A stretch of DNA of 64,000 nt from Pseudomonas sp. SID14000 (GTDB taxonomy: Bacteria > Pseudomonadota > Gammaproteobacteria > Pseudomonadales > Pseudomonadaceae): NCBI RefSeq assembly GCF_002165135.1, contig NZ_NFZQ01000001.1:124001-188000 (forward strand). The letters are read 5' to 3'. Position 1 is the first letter of the stretch. Each line of letters opens with the position of its first letter. Of this stretch, positions 9,057 to 20,092 are shown in pieces. Made by a program: the position numbers and the translations under genes. Below the pieces are notes generated by a model. The model was not told the origin of the DNA. It was given only the letters and a program-made list of their open reading frames with translations, and did not search any database.

Positions 9057-9602
9057 ATGAACCGCACCGGCCGCGCCCTGACCCTGGGCTGCCTGTTGCT
9101 TCTTCAGCCCCTGCTGGCCCTGGCGGAGGGCGGTAACTCGTTGCTGATTCCGGCGACGGGCCGCTGCACCCTGAATGTCCAGCCTGAAGACCTGGCAAAC
9201 GCCCTCAAGGCTTGTGAGCAGGCGGCAACGACGGGGGACGCGCAGGCGCAATTCGAACTGGGCGAGTACTACTACACGCAAACGCCGAAAAACCTGAACA
9301 AAGCCCTGAACTGGTTCGAAAAGGCCTCGCTGCAAGGCCATGCCGAAGCCCAGTACCGCCTGGGCGCCATGTTCTTCCGTGGCGAAGGGGTCAAGGCCAA
9401 CAACGTGCAGGCCTACATCCTGCTGAAGATGGCTGCGGTCAACGGCGCCGAGGATGCGCTGGACATGGCCGACGAAGTGACCGAGCAGATGCCCCGCGAC
9501 GAACTGGAGCATGCCACCCAGGTGCTCGGCCAGATCTTCCGCAAGTACCTGCTGGAGCTGCAGAACGCCGAAGGGCGCACGCCGTTCTCGCCACTCCCCT
9601 GA
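9057..9602 (+). CDS. Secreted Sel1-repeat protein
   Basis: This 181-residue protein begins with a signal peptide (hydrophobic residues 8-20, probable cleavage after ALA at 23), so it should act in the periplasm. The middle, about residues 60-140, holds Sel1/TPR-like repeats: GDAQAQFELGEYYY, then AEAQYRLGAMFFRGEGV, then NVQAYILLKMAAVNG. Sel1 repeats are helical scaffolds for protein binding; the partner is unknown. It is convergent with the DUF1820 gene, with 3 nt between the two stops. The same gene is found beside hemL in other pseudomonads, by recollection. The only oddity is that the frame remains open upstream through a REP pair. Confidence 0.82.
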   Translation: MNRTGRALTLGCLLLLQPLLALAEGGNSLLIPATGRCTLNVQPEDLANALKACEQAATTGDAQAQFELGEYYYTQTPKNLNKALNWFEKASLQGHAEAQYRLGAMFFRGEGVKANNVQAYILLKMAAVNGAEDALDMADEVTEQMPRDELEHATQVLGQIFRKYLLELQNAEGRTPFSPLP

Positions 9603-9605
9603 GGG

Positions 9606-9932
9606 TTACTTTTCCGGCATCGGCATGGGGAACGGCATCACGTTGCCGCCGCCTTTGGCTTCACTGATCTTCGCCGTACCCAGGCGCTCCACCTCGTCGA
9701 TGCGCACGATCGAATGCATCGGCACGAAGCTGCGGACTACCCCCTCGAACTGGCTCTTGAGCTTCTCCTCGCTCGGGTCCACCACCAGTTGTGAGCGCTC
9801 GCCGAACACGAACTCCTCGATTTCCAGGAAACCCCACAGGTCGCTCTGGTAGATCTGCTTGGCATACATCTCGAAGACCTGCCCCTGGTTGAGGAAGATC
9901 ACTTTATAGATGGCAGGTTCGCGCTTGCTCAT
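9606..9932 (-). CDS. DUF1820 family protein
   Basis: This small acidic cytoplasmic protein (108 residues) resembles the DUF1820 family of gammaproteobacteria. The conserved stretch MSKREPAIYKVIFLNQGQ at the N-terminus and the central YQSDLWGFLEIEEFVFG are the parts I recognise. No catalytic motif is evident and the function is unknown. The last 20 residues are glycine-, proline- and methionine-rich and look disordered. The ATG at 9932 is preferred over an in-frame ATG at 9974 because the latter would add a tail with no family counterpart. Confidence 0.8.
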   Translation of the reverse strand: MSKREPAIYKVIFLNQGQVFEMYAKQIYQSDLWGFLEIEEFVFGERSQLVVDPSEEKLKSQFEGVVRSFVPMHSIVRIDEVERLGTAKISEAKGGGNVMPFPMPMPEK

Positions 9933-9980
9933 GTTCGTCGGGATAACACATGCGTAAGAAAAGGCGGGCATCATAGCAGT

Positions 9981-10077
9981 GCCGGCCTCTTCGCGGGTAA
10001 ACCCGCTCCCACAGGTTCTGCGCAGCCCTCAGGAACAGTGCAATCCCTGTGGGAGCGGGTTTACCCGCGAAGAGGCC
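9981..10077. repeat. REP inverted pair at the expected miaB position
   Basis: Two facing copies of the P. putida-type REP are present, GCCGGCCTCTTCGCGGGTAA on the left and its near complement on the right. They lie between DUF1820 and phoH. In other pseudomonads and in E. coli, miaB lies directly upstream of phoH. Apart from this pair the 250-bp gap holds about 105 bp of non-coding sequence in front of phoH. Confidence 0.87.
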
Positions 10078-10182
10078 GAAACAGGCAGTACATACCGTTG
10101 AACGTTTCAGTGCTTTCGCCACTGCCATTCAAGGGTTATTCTTGAGTTCACATCCATTGCCGTCGAGCGGCTAAAAACGACC

Positions 10183-11181
10183 TTGAACGCACCCATACAA
10201 CCCCATCGCTTCATCCTCGAACCTTTCGAGGCCCACCGTTTCGCCAACTTGTGCGGCCAGTTCGACGAGCACCTGCGCCTGATCGAACAGCGCCTGGCCA
10301 TCGAGATCCGCAACCGCGGCAATCAGTTCGAACTGATCGGCGAACCCAAGACCACCTCCGCTGCCGAACAGCTGCTGCGCCGTCTCTACCGCGAGACCAA
10401 GGCCAGCGACCTGTCGCCGGAAACCGTCCACCTGTACCTGCAGGAATCGACCGTCGAGAACATCGACAACCCGGCCGTCAACGAGGTCAGCGTGTCGCTG
10501 CGCACGCGCAAGGGCAACATCCGCCCGCGCGGGGTCAACCAGCAACGCTACGTCAAGGAAATCCTGGCCAACGACATCAACTTCGGCATCGGTCCGGCCG
10601 GTACCGGCAAGACCTACCTGGCCGTGGCCTGCGCCGTGGATGCGCTGGAGCGCGAACAGGTGCGCCGTATCCTGCTGGTGCGCCCGGCGGTCGAGGCGGG
10701 CGAAAAGCTCGGCTTCCTGCCCGGCGACCTGGCCCAGAAGATCGACCCGTACCTGCGCCCGCTGTACGACGCCCTGTACGAAATGCTCGGCTTCGAACAC
10801 GTGGCCAAGCTGATCGAGCGCCAGGTGATCGAGATCGCCCCGCTGGCCTACATGCGTGGCCGTACCCTGAACAACAGCTTCATCATCCTCGACGAGAGCC
10901 AGAACACCACGCTGGAACAGATGAAGATGTTCCTCACCCGTATCGGCTTCGGCTCTACCGCGGTCATCACCGGCGACATCACCCAGGTCGACCTGCCCCG
11001 TGGCACCAAGTCGGGCCTGGCGCACGTCATCGAGGTGCTGAAGGACGTTCCGGGGATCAGTTTCACCCACTTCCAACCCAAAGATGTGGTTCGTCACCCA
11101 CTGGTGCAGCGCATTGTCGAAGCCTACGACCGCTTCGATGCCCGCCAGGCCAAGCCCGAGGCGCCCGGCAAAGATGCTTGA
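10183..11181 (+). CDS. ybeZ: PhoH-like ATPase (YbeZ)
   Basis: This 332-residue PhoH-family P-loop ATPase has Walker A GPAGTGKT at 137-144 and Walker [10 protein letters not shown] with Asp237-Glu238. YbeZ works with the RNase YbeY in rRNA processing and ribosome quality control. The start is the TTG at 10183, the first start codon giving the family N-terminus [20 protein letters not shown]; its ribosome-binding site is weak (GAGCGG about 12 nt upstream). It overlaps ybeY by 8 nt and heads the operon ybeZ-ybeY-corC-lnt. The tRNA methylthiotransferase gene miaB, normally upstream, is absent. Confidence 0.93.
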   Translation: MNAPIQPHRFILEPFEAHRFANLCGQFDEHLRLIEQRLAIEIRNRGNQFELIGEPKTTSAAEQLLRRLYRETKASDLSPETVHLYLQESTVENIDNPAVNEVSVSLRTRKGNIRPRGVNQQRYVKEILANDINFGIGPAGTGKTYLAVACAVDALEREQVRRILLVRPAVEAGEKLGFLPGDLAQKIDPYLRPLYDALYEMLGFEHVAKLIERQVIEIAPLAYMRGRTLNNSFIILDESQNTTLEQMKMFLTRIGFGSTAVITGDITQVDLPRGTKSGLAHVIEVLKDVPGISFTHFQPKDVVRHPLVQRIVEAYDRFDARQAKPEAPGKDA

Positions 11182-11647
11182 ACTCGATATTCAACGGGCC
11201 ACGGATGCTGCCGCCCCGGATGACACCGCATTCCGCCGCTGGTGCGAACTGGCCCTGCGCCAACGCAGCGCCGATTCGGAAATGACCATTCGCCTGGTCG
11301 ACGAAGCCGAAGGCCGCGAGCTGAACCACACCTACCGGCACAAGGACTACGCGACCAATGTGCTGTCGTTCCCGGCCGACGTGCCGGATGAGCTGCTCGA
11401 TATCCCGCTGCTGGGCGACCTGGTGATCTGCATACCGGTGGTCGAGCGCGAAGCAGCCGAACAAGGCAAGTCGCTGGAAGCACACTGGGCGCACCTGGTC
11501 ATCCACGGTTGCCTGCACCTGCTCGGCTACGACCACATCGAGGATGAGGAAGCCGAGGAAATGGAAGGCCTGGAGCGGGAATTGCTGGCAGAACTGGGTC
11601 ATCCCGACCCGTACGCCGACGATGAAACCGACAACATTACACACTGA
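11174..11647 (+). CDS. ybeY: Endoribonuclease YbeY
   Basis: YbeY (157 residues) is the single-strand endoribonuclease needed for 16S rRNA 3' maturation and 70S quality control. The zinc triad lies in [11 protein letters not shown]: His111, His115 and His121. The [13 protein letters not shown] segment (about 55-67) is also typical. The ATG at 11174 lies inside the end of phoH, so translation is probably coupled. The length is normal and corC follows 25 nt downstream. Confidence 0.96.
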   Translation: MLELDIQRATDAAAPDDTAFRRWCELALRQRSADSEMTIRLVDEAEGRELNHTYRHKDYATNVLSFPADVPDELLDIPLLGDLVICIPVVEREAAEQGKSLEAHWAHLVIHGCLHLLGYDHIEDEEAEEMEGLERELLAELGHPDPYADDETDNITH

Positions 11648-11672
11648 TACACGAAGGATCACGAGAACCGCC

Positions 11673-12512
11673 ATGAGCGAAGATCGATCGAGCAACGGGC
11701 AGAAGTCCTGGTTGGGTAAACTGACCCAGGCTTTTGCCCATGAGCCGAAAAACCGCCAGCAACTCCTTGAGCTGCTGCGCGAAGCCCATCAGAACAAACT
11801 GCTGGACAGCGAAGCGCTGACCATCGTCGAAGGCGCCATCCAGGTGGCCGACCTGCAGGTTCGCGACATCATGGTGCCGCGTTCGCAGATGATCAGCATC
11901 AAAGCCAGCCAGTCGCCGCGCGAGTTCCTGCCGGCGGTGATCGACGCCGCCCACTCGCGCTACCCGGTGATCGGCGAAAGCCACGACGATGTGCTCGGGA
12001 TCCTGCTCGCCAAAGACCTGCTGCCGCTGATCCTCAAGGAGAACGGCGACAGCTTCAACATCAAGGACCTGCTGCGCCCGGCCACTTTCGTGCCCGAGTC
12101 CAAGCGCCTGAACGTGCTGCTGCGCGAGTTCCGCGCCAACCATAACCACATGGCCATCGTCATCGACGAGTACGGCGGCGTGGCCGGCCTGGTCACCATC
12201 GAGGACGTGCTGGAGCAGATCGTCGGCGACATCGAGGACGAGCACGACGTCGAGGAAGACAGCTACATCAAACCGCTGCCAAGCGGTGACTTCCTGGTCA
12301 AGGCGCTTACCCCCATCGAGAACTTCAACGAGTTCTTCGACAGCGAGTTCTCCGATGACGAGTTCGACACGGTCGGCGGCCTGGTGATGAGCGCCTTCGG
12401 TCACCTGCCCAAGCGCAACGAAACCACCGAGATCGGTCCCTACAAGTTCCGTATTCTCAATGCCGACAGCCGGCGGATACACTTGCTACGCCTGACACCG
12501 ATCACCCGTTAA
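11673..12512 (+). CDS. corC: CorC/HlyC-family CBS-domain protein (YbeX)
   Basis: This 279-residue cytoplasmic protein has a CBS-domain pair (about 65-185, with VRDIMVPRSQM opening the first and HMAIVIDEYGGVAGLVTIEDVLE in the second). A C-terminal CorC/HlyC transporter-associated domain follows (about 200-279). It lacks the DUF21 membrane domain of longer paralogues. The family is linked to magnesium/cobalt efflux and, in the ybeX context, to ribosome metabolism. lnt begins 8 nt after its stop. Confidence 0.93.
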   Translation: MSEDRSSNGQKSWLGKLTQAFAHEPKNRQQLLELLREAHQNKLLDSEALTIVEGAIQVADLQVRDIMVPRSQMISIKASQSPREFLPAVIDAAHSRYPVIGESHDDVLGILLAKDLLPLILKENGDSFNIKDLLRPATFVPESKRLNVLLREFRANHNHMAIVIDEYGGVAGLVTIEDVLEQIVGDIEDEHDVEEDSYIKPLPSGDFLVKALTPIENFNEFFDSEFSDDEFDTVGGLVMSAFGHLPKRNETTEIGPYKFRILNADSRRIHLLRLTPITR

Positions 12513-12520
12513 GGACAAAC

Positions 12521-14038
12521 ATGCGTTGGATCACCCGCCCCGGCTGGCCCGGTAACCTGCTGGCCCTGGCGGCCGGCGCCTCCACCCTTCTGGCCCTGGC
12601 GCCGTTCGATATCTGGCCGCTGGCCGTGTTGTCCATCGCCCTGCTCTACCTTGGCCTGCGCGAGCTCAGCCCGCGCCAGGCCATGTGGCGTGGCTGGTGG
12701 TTCGGCTTCGGCCTGTACGGCGCCGGCACCTGGTGGATCTACGTCAGCATGAACACCTACGGCGGCGCCTCGCCGCTGCTGGCGATCCTGCTGCTGCTGG
12801 CGTTCTTTGCCGCCCTGGCCTGGTTCTTCGCCCTGCCCACCTGGCTGTGGGCACGCTGGTTGCGCCGCACCGAAGCACCACTGGCCGACGCCCTGTGCTT
12901 CGCCGCCCTGTGGCTGCTGCAAGAGGCCTTCCGCGGCTGGTTCCTGACCGGTTTCCCGTGGCTCTACGCCGGCTACAGCCAGCTGGACGGCCCGCTGGCC
13001 GGCCTGGCACCGCTGGGCGGCGTGTGGCTGATTTCCTTCGCCCTGGCCCTGACCGCTGCCCTGCTGTGCAACCTGCAACGCTTGCGCGCCCGCCCCTCGT
13101 TCCTGGCGGTGGGCTGCCTGCTGTTGCTGGCCCCGTGGGTGGTGGGCCTGGTACTGAAGGGCCACGCCTGGACCAAGCCCGCGGGCGATCCGCTGAAAGT
13201 GGCGGCCATCCAGGGCAACGTCGCGCAGGACCTGAAATGGGACCCGGCGCACATCGACGCCCAACTGGCGCTGTACCGTGACCTGAGCTTCAGCTCCAGG
13301 CCGGTGGACCTGCTGGTGTGGCCGGAAACCGCGGTACCGGTGCTCAAGGACCAGGCCCAGGGCTATATCGACGTGATGGGCCGGTTCGCCGCCGAGCGGC
13401 ATTCGGCGCTGATCACCGGCGTGCCGGTGCGTGAAGTGGTGCACCACCAGCGCCGCTACTACAACGGCATCACCGTCACCGGTGAAGGCGATGGCACCTA
13501 CCTCAAGCAGAAGCTGGTGCCGTTTGGCGAATATGTGCCGCTGCAGGACATGCTGCGTGGCCTGATCGAGTTCTTCAACCTGCCCATGTCGGACTTTGCC
13601 CGCGGCCCGGAAGACCAGCCACTGCTACAGGCCAAGGGCTACCAGATTGCGCCATACATCTGCTACGAAGTGGTCTACCCCGAATTCGCCGCTGGCCTGG
13701 CGGCCCGCAGCGACCTGCTGCTGACCATCAGCAACGACACCTGGTTCGGCACCTCGATCGGCCCGTTGCAGCACCTGCAGATGGCGCAGATGCGCGCGCT
13801 GGAAGCCGGGCGCTGGATGATCCGCGCCACCAACAATGGCGTGACCGCGCTGATCGACCCGTTTGGCCGCATTACTACCCAAGTGCCGCAGTTCCAGCAG
13901 GCAGTGCTGTATGGCGAGGTGGTGCCGATGCAGAACCTGACGCCGTACCTGCAATGGCGGTCGTGGCCGCTGGCGATTGTCTGTGCGCTGTTGCTGGGTT
14001 GGGCGGTGCTGGCTGGACGCATTGCCAAGACCGTCTGA
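12521..14038 (+). CDS. lnt: Apolipoprotein N-acyltransferase
   Basis: Lnt (505 residues) adds the third acyl chain to the N-terminal cysteine of lipoproteins at the inner membrane, the last maturation step for proteins such as LptE and RlpA encoded in this window. The N-terminal half has several membrane helices (about 12-210). The nitrilase domain follows, with the triad Glu269 (VWPETAVPV), Lys331 (KLVPFGEYVP) and Cys381 (YICYEVVYPE). The length matches the family. It is the last gene of the ybeZ-ybeY-corC-lnt operon, and a REP pair follows immediately. Confidence 0.96.
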   Translation: MRWITRPGWPGNLLALAAGASTLLALAPFDIWPLAVLSIALLYLGLRELSPRQAMWRGWWFGFGLYGAGTWWIYVSMNTYGGASPLLAILLLLAFFAALAWFFALPTWLWARWLRRTEAPLADALCFAALWLLQEAFRGWFLTGFPWLYAGYSQLDGPLAGLAPLGGVWLISFALALTAALLCNLQRLRARPSFLAVGCLLLLAPWVVGLVLKGHAWTKPAGDPLKVAAIQGNVAQDLKWDPAHIDAQLALYRDLSFSSRPVDLLVWPETAVPVLKDQAQGYIDVMGRFAAERHSALITGVPVREVVHHQRRYYNGITVTGEGDGTYLKQKLVPFGEYVPLQDMLRGLIEFFNLPMSDFARGPEDQPLLQAKGYQIAPYICYEVVYPEFAAGLAARSDLLLTISNDTWFGTSIGPLQHLQMAQMRALEAGRWMIRATNNGVTALIDPFGRITTQVPQFQQAVLYGEVVPMQNLTPYLQWRSWPLAIVCALLLGWAVLAGRIAKTV

Positions 14039-14045
14039 TGATGCC

Positions 14046-14155
14046 GCCTGTACCGGCCTCTTCGCGGGTAAACCCGCTCCCACAGGTCCTCCACCATTCT
14101 CGACGCTGCGGGAATCCTGTGGGAGCGGTTTACCCGCGAAGAGGCCGGCACAGGC
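14046..14155. repeat. REP inverted pair between lnt and the DUF218 gene
   Basis: The arms GCCTGTACCGGCCTCTTCGC and the matching complement GAGGCCGGCACAGGC, each with a GCGGGTAAACCCGC-type core, face each other between two convergent genes. The right unit has one base deleted in its core (GAGCGGTTTACCCGC). A bidirectional terminator role is possible, but no U-tract follows. Confidence 0.86.
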
Positions 14156-14165
14156 AACACAAGGC

Positions 14166-14927
14166 TCAATAGAACAGCCGATACCCCACCAACCCCGCCA
14201 CTTCATTGAGCAACTGCCCGCTCTGCCACATCGCCCGGCTCTCCGGCAGCAACCCGCCAAACGGCCGCGCATGATCGCGCCCGAGGAACCCGACTGGCGC
14301 CGGCACCACCTCGAACCCCGCTTGTTCGAAGCTCCAGCGCGAGCGCTGCATGTGCCAGGCCTGGGTCACCAGTACCACCCGGCGAATCCCCAGCGGCTGC
14401 AGCACCTTGGCCGTCAGCCGGGCATTCTCCCAGGTCGTGCGGCTGCCCTCTTCCCGCCATTTCACCTCGACGCCGAAATCTTCATGCAGGCGATCAGCCA
14501 TCAACCGCGCCTCGCTCGGCGGCGTACCATAGTGCAACCCGCCACTGGTCAGCACCGGCAAGCCCGACGCCTTGGCCAGCCGCGCGGCAAAGCGCATGCG
14601 CTCCAGCGCCGTGGCTGTCGGCTGGTCGCTGCCACCCCAGGCCGGGTCACCCCGCTCACGCCCCGCGCCCAGCACCACGATGGCATCCGCACGGGTTGCA
14701 AGGCCGCCCCAGTCGCCTACTGCCAGCGGCGCTTCCGTCTCCAGCACACGGGCGGTTTCCTGCACCACCAGCGGCAGGCTCATCAACCACAGGCCACCAA
14801 GGCCCATGGCAAAGCACAGCGCTGCCAGCCTGGGTCGACGGCGGCGCAGCCACCACGCCACAAGCAGCAGCAGGAGAAGGACACCTGGCGGCATCAGCCA
14901 TTGTTTGACGAAAAATCGGATCGGCAT
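14166..14927 (-). CDS. DUF218 (YdcF/ElyC/SanA-like) membrane protein
   Basis: The 253-residue protein has two N-terminal membrane helices (about 13-25 and 33-55) followed by a soluble DUF218 domain. That domain carries the expected DAIVVLGAG strand, the SGGLHYGTPPSEA loop and VVLVTQAWHMQRS. ElyC/SanA relatives in E. coli affect envelope integrity and lipid-carrier metabolism, so a cell-wall role is plausible but unproven. AGGAGG lies 8 nt before the ATG at 14927. A GTG three codons earlier overlaps that ribosome-binding site and is rejected. Confidence 0.85.
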   Translation of the reverse strand: MPIRFFVKQWLMPPGVLLLLLLVAWWLRRRRPRLAALCFAMGLGGLWLMSLPLVVQETARVLETEAPLAVGDWGGLATRADAIVVLGAGRERGDPAWGGSDQPTATALERMRFAARLAKASGLPVLTSGGLHYGTPPSEARLMADRLHEDFGVEVKWREEGSRTTWENARLTAKVLQPLGIRRVVLVTQAWHMQRSRWSFEQAGFEVVPAPVGFLGRDHARPFGGLLPESRAMWQSGQLLNEVAGLVGYRLFY

Positions 14928-15062
14928 TGGCCACACCTCCTTGGCAGGCGTGCAGCCTAGAAGGATCGACGCCGGTCAACAAGGGTGCGGCCGGCGCCGA
15001 TCGTGAGTTGTGCAAATTTGAAGAACCGGCGCGCTATAGCCTGCGCCTGGCGTCCTGAACGG

Positions 15063-15377
15063 CTAGCGATGTGGCAGCGTCCTGGATCTCGCCGTGCTGG
15101 CGGGGCGTTTCTTGTCCTTGAGCCAGATAATCTTGGCCGATGTCGGCTCCGCTTGTGGGTAACTGCCGACACAGGCATTGTGGCGCTCCGGAAGGGAATC
15201 CAGGTAGGCCTTGATCAGTTCGAACTCTGCGTGGCTCAGGCCACGCAACTCCAGCTCGGCTGGCATCTCGTCGCGCAATCGCACCGAGGTCCTGGCCACT
15301 TCCAGCGCCAGGCCAAGCCGGTCGATCAGGCGTTCGTATAGCTCCGGTTTGATTGCGGGTAGCTGCGTCTCTCCCAT
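15063..15377 (-). CDS. Conserved hypothetical protein, 104 residues
   Basis: I do not recognise a functional family for this small protein. It has no signal peptide or membrane helix. Residues 8-65 are predicted helical and charged (ELYERLIDRLGLALEVARTS, then a second helix ending LDSLPERHNA). The last 35 residues are basic and probably disordered (WLKDKKRP, RSRTLPHR). GAGGTG lies 6 nt upstream of the ATG. It lies divergent to leuS, with 227 bp between the starts, and the same small gene precedes leuS in other pseudomonads as I recall. The function is unknown. Confidence 0.62.
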   Translation of the reverse strand: MGETQLPAIKPELYERLIDRLGLALEVARTSVRLRDEMPAELELRGLSHAEFELIKAYLDSLPERHNACVGSYPQAEPTSAKIIWLKDKKRPASTARSRTLPHR

Positions 15378-15427
15378 CCGTTCACCTCATTGAAGATAAG
15401 AATATCTCCCCACACAACTGAGCTTAG

Positions 15428-18211
<2,784 letters not shown>

Positions 18212-18218
18212 TGGCAAC

Positions 18219-18245
18219 GCCCGCCCGCAGCCACCGCGGGCGGGC
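18219..18245 (+). terminator. GC-rich hairpin between leuS and lptE
   Basis: A perfect 10-bp stem (GCCCGCCCGC with GCGGGCGGGC) and a 7-nt loop lie directly after the leuS stop. No U-tract follows, so it is more likely an attenuating or mRNA-stabilising hairpin than a full terminator, and lptE-holA may be read partly from the leuS promoter. Confidence 0.5.
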
Positions 18246-18272
18246 GGAACAGGCCCACAAGGGAGCAACAAC

Positions 18273-18878
18273 ATGATCAAACGCAATTTGCTGGTAATCG
18301 GCCTGGCGGTCATGCTCAGCGCCTGCGGTTTCCAGCTGCGCGGCACCGGTTCCACCGAGCTGAGCGTGAAGGAAATGGACGTCAGCGCACGCAACGCCTA
18401 CGGCCCGACCGTGGTCCAGCTGCGTGAAGTACTGGAACGTAGCGGCGTCAACGTGCATGCCGGCGCACCGTACCGCCTGGTGCTGACCAACGAGCAGGAG
18501 CGCGAGCGCTCGGCGACCTACAACAGCGGCAACCGCACCGCCGAGTACGAGCTGACCACCGTGCTGAACTACAGCATCCAGGGGCTGAACAACCTGGAGC
18601 TGATGAGCGACAAGCTGGAAGTGCGCAAGATCTACCTGCGTGACGGCTCGAACATCACCGGCTCCGAGCAGGAAGCCAACCGTGCCCGTGAAGAAATGCG
18701 TCGCGACCTGGTCAACGCCATGGTCGTTCGCCTGCAGATGCTGACCCCGTCCCAGCTGGACGAGCTGCAGCGTCAAGCCGACGAGCGTGCCAAAGCCGAA
18801 GCCGCTGCGCTGGAGGCCGCTCGCCGCCAGCAGGCCGAAACGCCTCAGCAGTCGCCACTGGAAGTACCGGGCAACTAA
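18273..18878 (+). CDS. lptE: LPS-assembly lipoprotein LptE
   Basis: LptE (201 residues) is the outer-membrane lipoprotein that plugs the LptD barrel and helps deliver LPS to the surface. The signal peptide ends in the lipobox LSAC (cysteine at 18), followed by the family start GFQLRGTG. The fold segment NRTAEYELTTVLNYSI and the helical VRLQMLTPSQLDELQRQ are typical. The C-terminal 35 residues are alanine/glutamine-rich and charged, a tail common in Pseudomonas homologues. holA starts 40 nt downstream, as in other gammaproteobacteria. Confidence 0.94.
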   Translation: MIKRNLLVIGLAVMLSACGFQLRGTGSTELSVKEMDVSARNAYGPTVVQLREVLERSGVNVHAGAPYRLVLTNEQERERSATYNSGNRTAEYELTTVLNYSIQGLNNLELMSDKLEVRKIYLRDGSNITGSEQEANRAREEMRRDLVNAMVVRLQMLTPSQLDELQRQADERAKAEAAALEAARRQQAETPQQSPLEVPGN

Positions 18879-18917
18879 GCCCGAGCGGGGTACCCTCGGG
18901 TGCCCCGCCTGTTCCCC

Positions 18918-19955
18918 ATGAAGCTCGCCCCCGCCCAACTCAACAAGCACCTGCAAGGTGCCTTGGCACCGGTCTACGTGGTCAGCGGCGACGACCCGCT
19001 GCTTTGCCAGGAAGCCGCCGACGCCATCCGCAACGCCGCACGCCAGCAGGGCTACGACGAACGCCAGGTATTCAGTGCCGACGCCAATTTCGACTGGGGC
19101 ACCCTGCTCCAGGCTGGCGCCAGCCTGTCCCTGTTCGCCCAGCGCCGCCTTCTGGAATTGCGCCTGCCCTCAGGCAAGCCCGGTGACAAAGGCGCTGCTG
19201 CGCTGATGGAATACTGCGCCAACCCGGCCGAAGACACCCTGCTGCTGGTCAGCCTGCCCAAGCTGGACGGCAGCGCGCAGAAGACCAAGTGGGGCAAGGC
19301 CCTGATCGAAGGTCCCCATTGCCAGTTCATCCAGATCTGGCCGGTGGATGTGCACCAGTTGCCGCAGTGGATCAACCAGCGCTTGCAGCAGGCCGGCCTT
19401 TCTGCACAGCGTGACGCCGTCGACCTGATCGCCGCACGCGTGGAAGGCAACCTGCTGGCTGCCGCGCAGGAAGTCGAAAAGCTCAAGCTGCTCGCCGAAG
19501 GTAACCAGATCACAGTGGAGACCGTGCAGGCCGCCGTCGCCGACAGCGCCCGCTTCGACGTCTTCGGCCTGGTCGATGCCATTCTCAACGGCGAAGCCGC
19601 GCATGCCCTGCGCATGCTCGAAGGCTTGCGTGGTGAAGGCGTGGAGCCGCCGGTAATCCTCTGGGCCCTGGCCCGCGAGCTGCGTCAGCTGGCCGGGCTG
19701 GCCCAGCAGTTCAGCCAGGGCGTACCACTGGACAAAGCCTTCAGCCAGGCCCGTCCGCCGATCTGGGACAAACGCCGACCGTTGGTCAGCAAGGCCCTGC
19801 AGCGCCTGTCGGCGCAGCGCTGGGTGCAGTTGTTGCAAGATGCCCAGCGTATCGATGCACAGATCAAGGGCCAGGCCGAGGGCTCGCCCTGGACCGGCCT
19901 GGCGCGCTTGTCGTTGCTGATGGCTGGCCAGCGCCTGGCACTGCCTCCCGAGTAA
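18918..19955 (+). CDS. holA: DNA polymerase III delta subunit
   Basis: HolA (345 residues) is the delta subunit of the clamp loader, which opens the beta clamp. The N-terminus MKLAPAQLNKHLQGALAPVYVVSGDDPLL and the C-terminal KAFSQARPPIWDKRRPL are family landmarks. The clamp-opening region near residues 66-80 (LLQAGASLSLFAQRRLLE) has the conserved SLF. I use the ATG at 18918 rather than one in the GC-rich stretch at 18900. It is probably co-transcribed with lptE. Confidence 0.95.
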   Translation: MKLAPAQLNKHLQGALAPVYVVSGDDPLLCQEAADAIRNAARQQGYDERQVFSADANFDWGTLLQAGASLSLFAQRRLLELRLPSGKPGDKGAAALMEYCANPAEDTLLLVSLPKLDGSAQKTKWGKALIEGPHCQFIQIWPVDVHQLPQWINQRLQQAGLSAQRDAVDLIAARVEGNLLAAAQEVEKLKLLAEGNQITVETVQAAVADSARFDVFGLVDAILNGEAAHALRMLEGLRGEGVEPPVILWALARELRQLAGLAQQFSQGVPLDKAFSQARPPIWDKRRPLVSKALQRLSAQRWVQLLQDAQRIDAQIKGQAEGSPWTGLARLSLLMAGQRLALPPE

Positions 19956-20092
19956 ATCGTCCACCAGACAGCCTCAATGCCCTGCCAAATCCATAAGACC
20001 CAGGTATTCGGCCATATATACAATCAATTGGCCCCACTCTTCCCCAAGCCCTACAGTGCGCCGCGAAACCCACCCAACCCGGGAACCCCGCC

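Noticed and set aside
1563..10077. Recurring 20-35 bp repeats considered as CRISPR units
   Set aside because: They are palindromic REP pairs at separate intergenic sites, not regularly spaced direct repeats, and no cas genes are present.
14928..14936. Upstream GTG start for the DUF218 gene
   Set aside because: The GTG overlaps the AGGAGG ribosome-binding site that serves the ATG at 14927.
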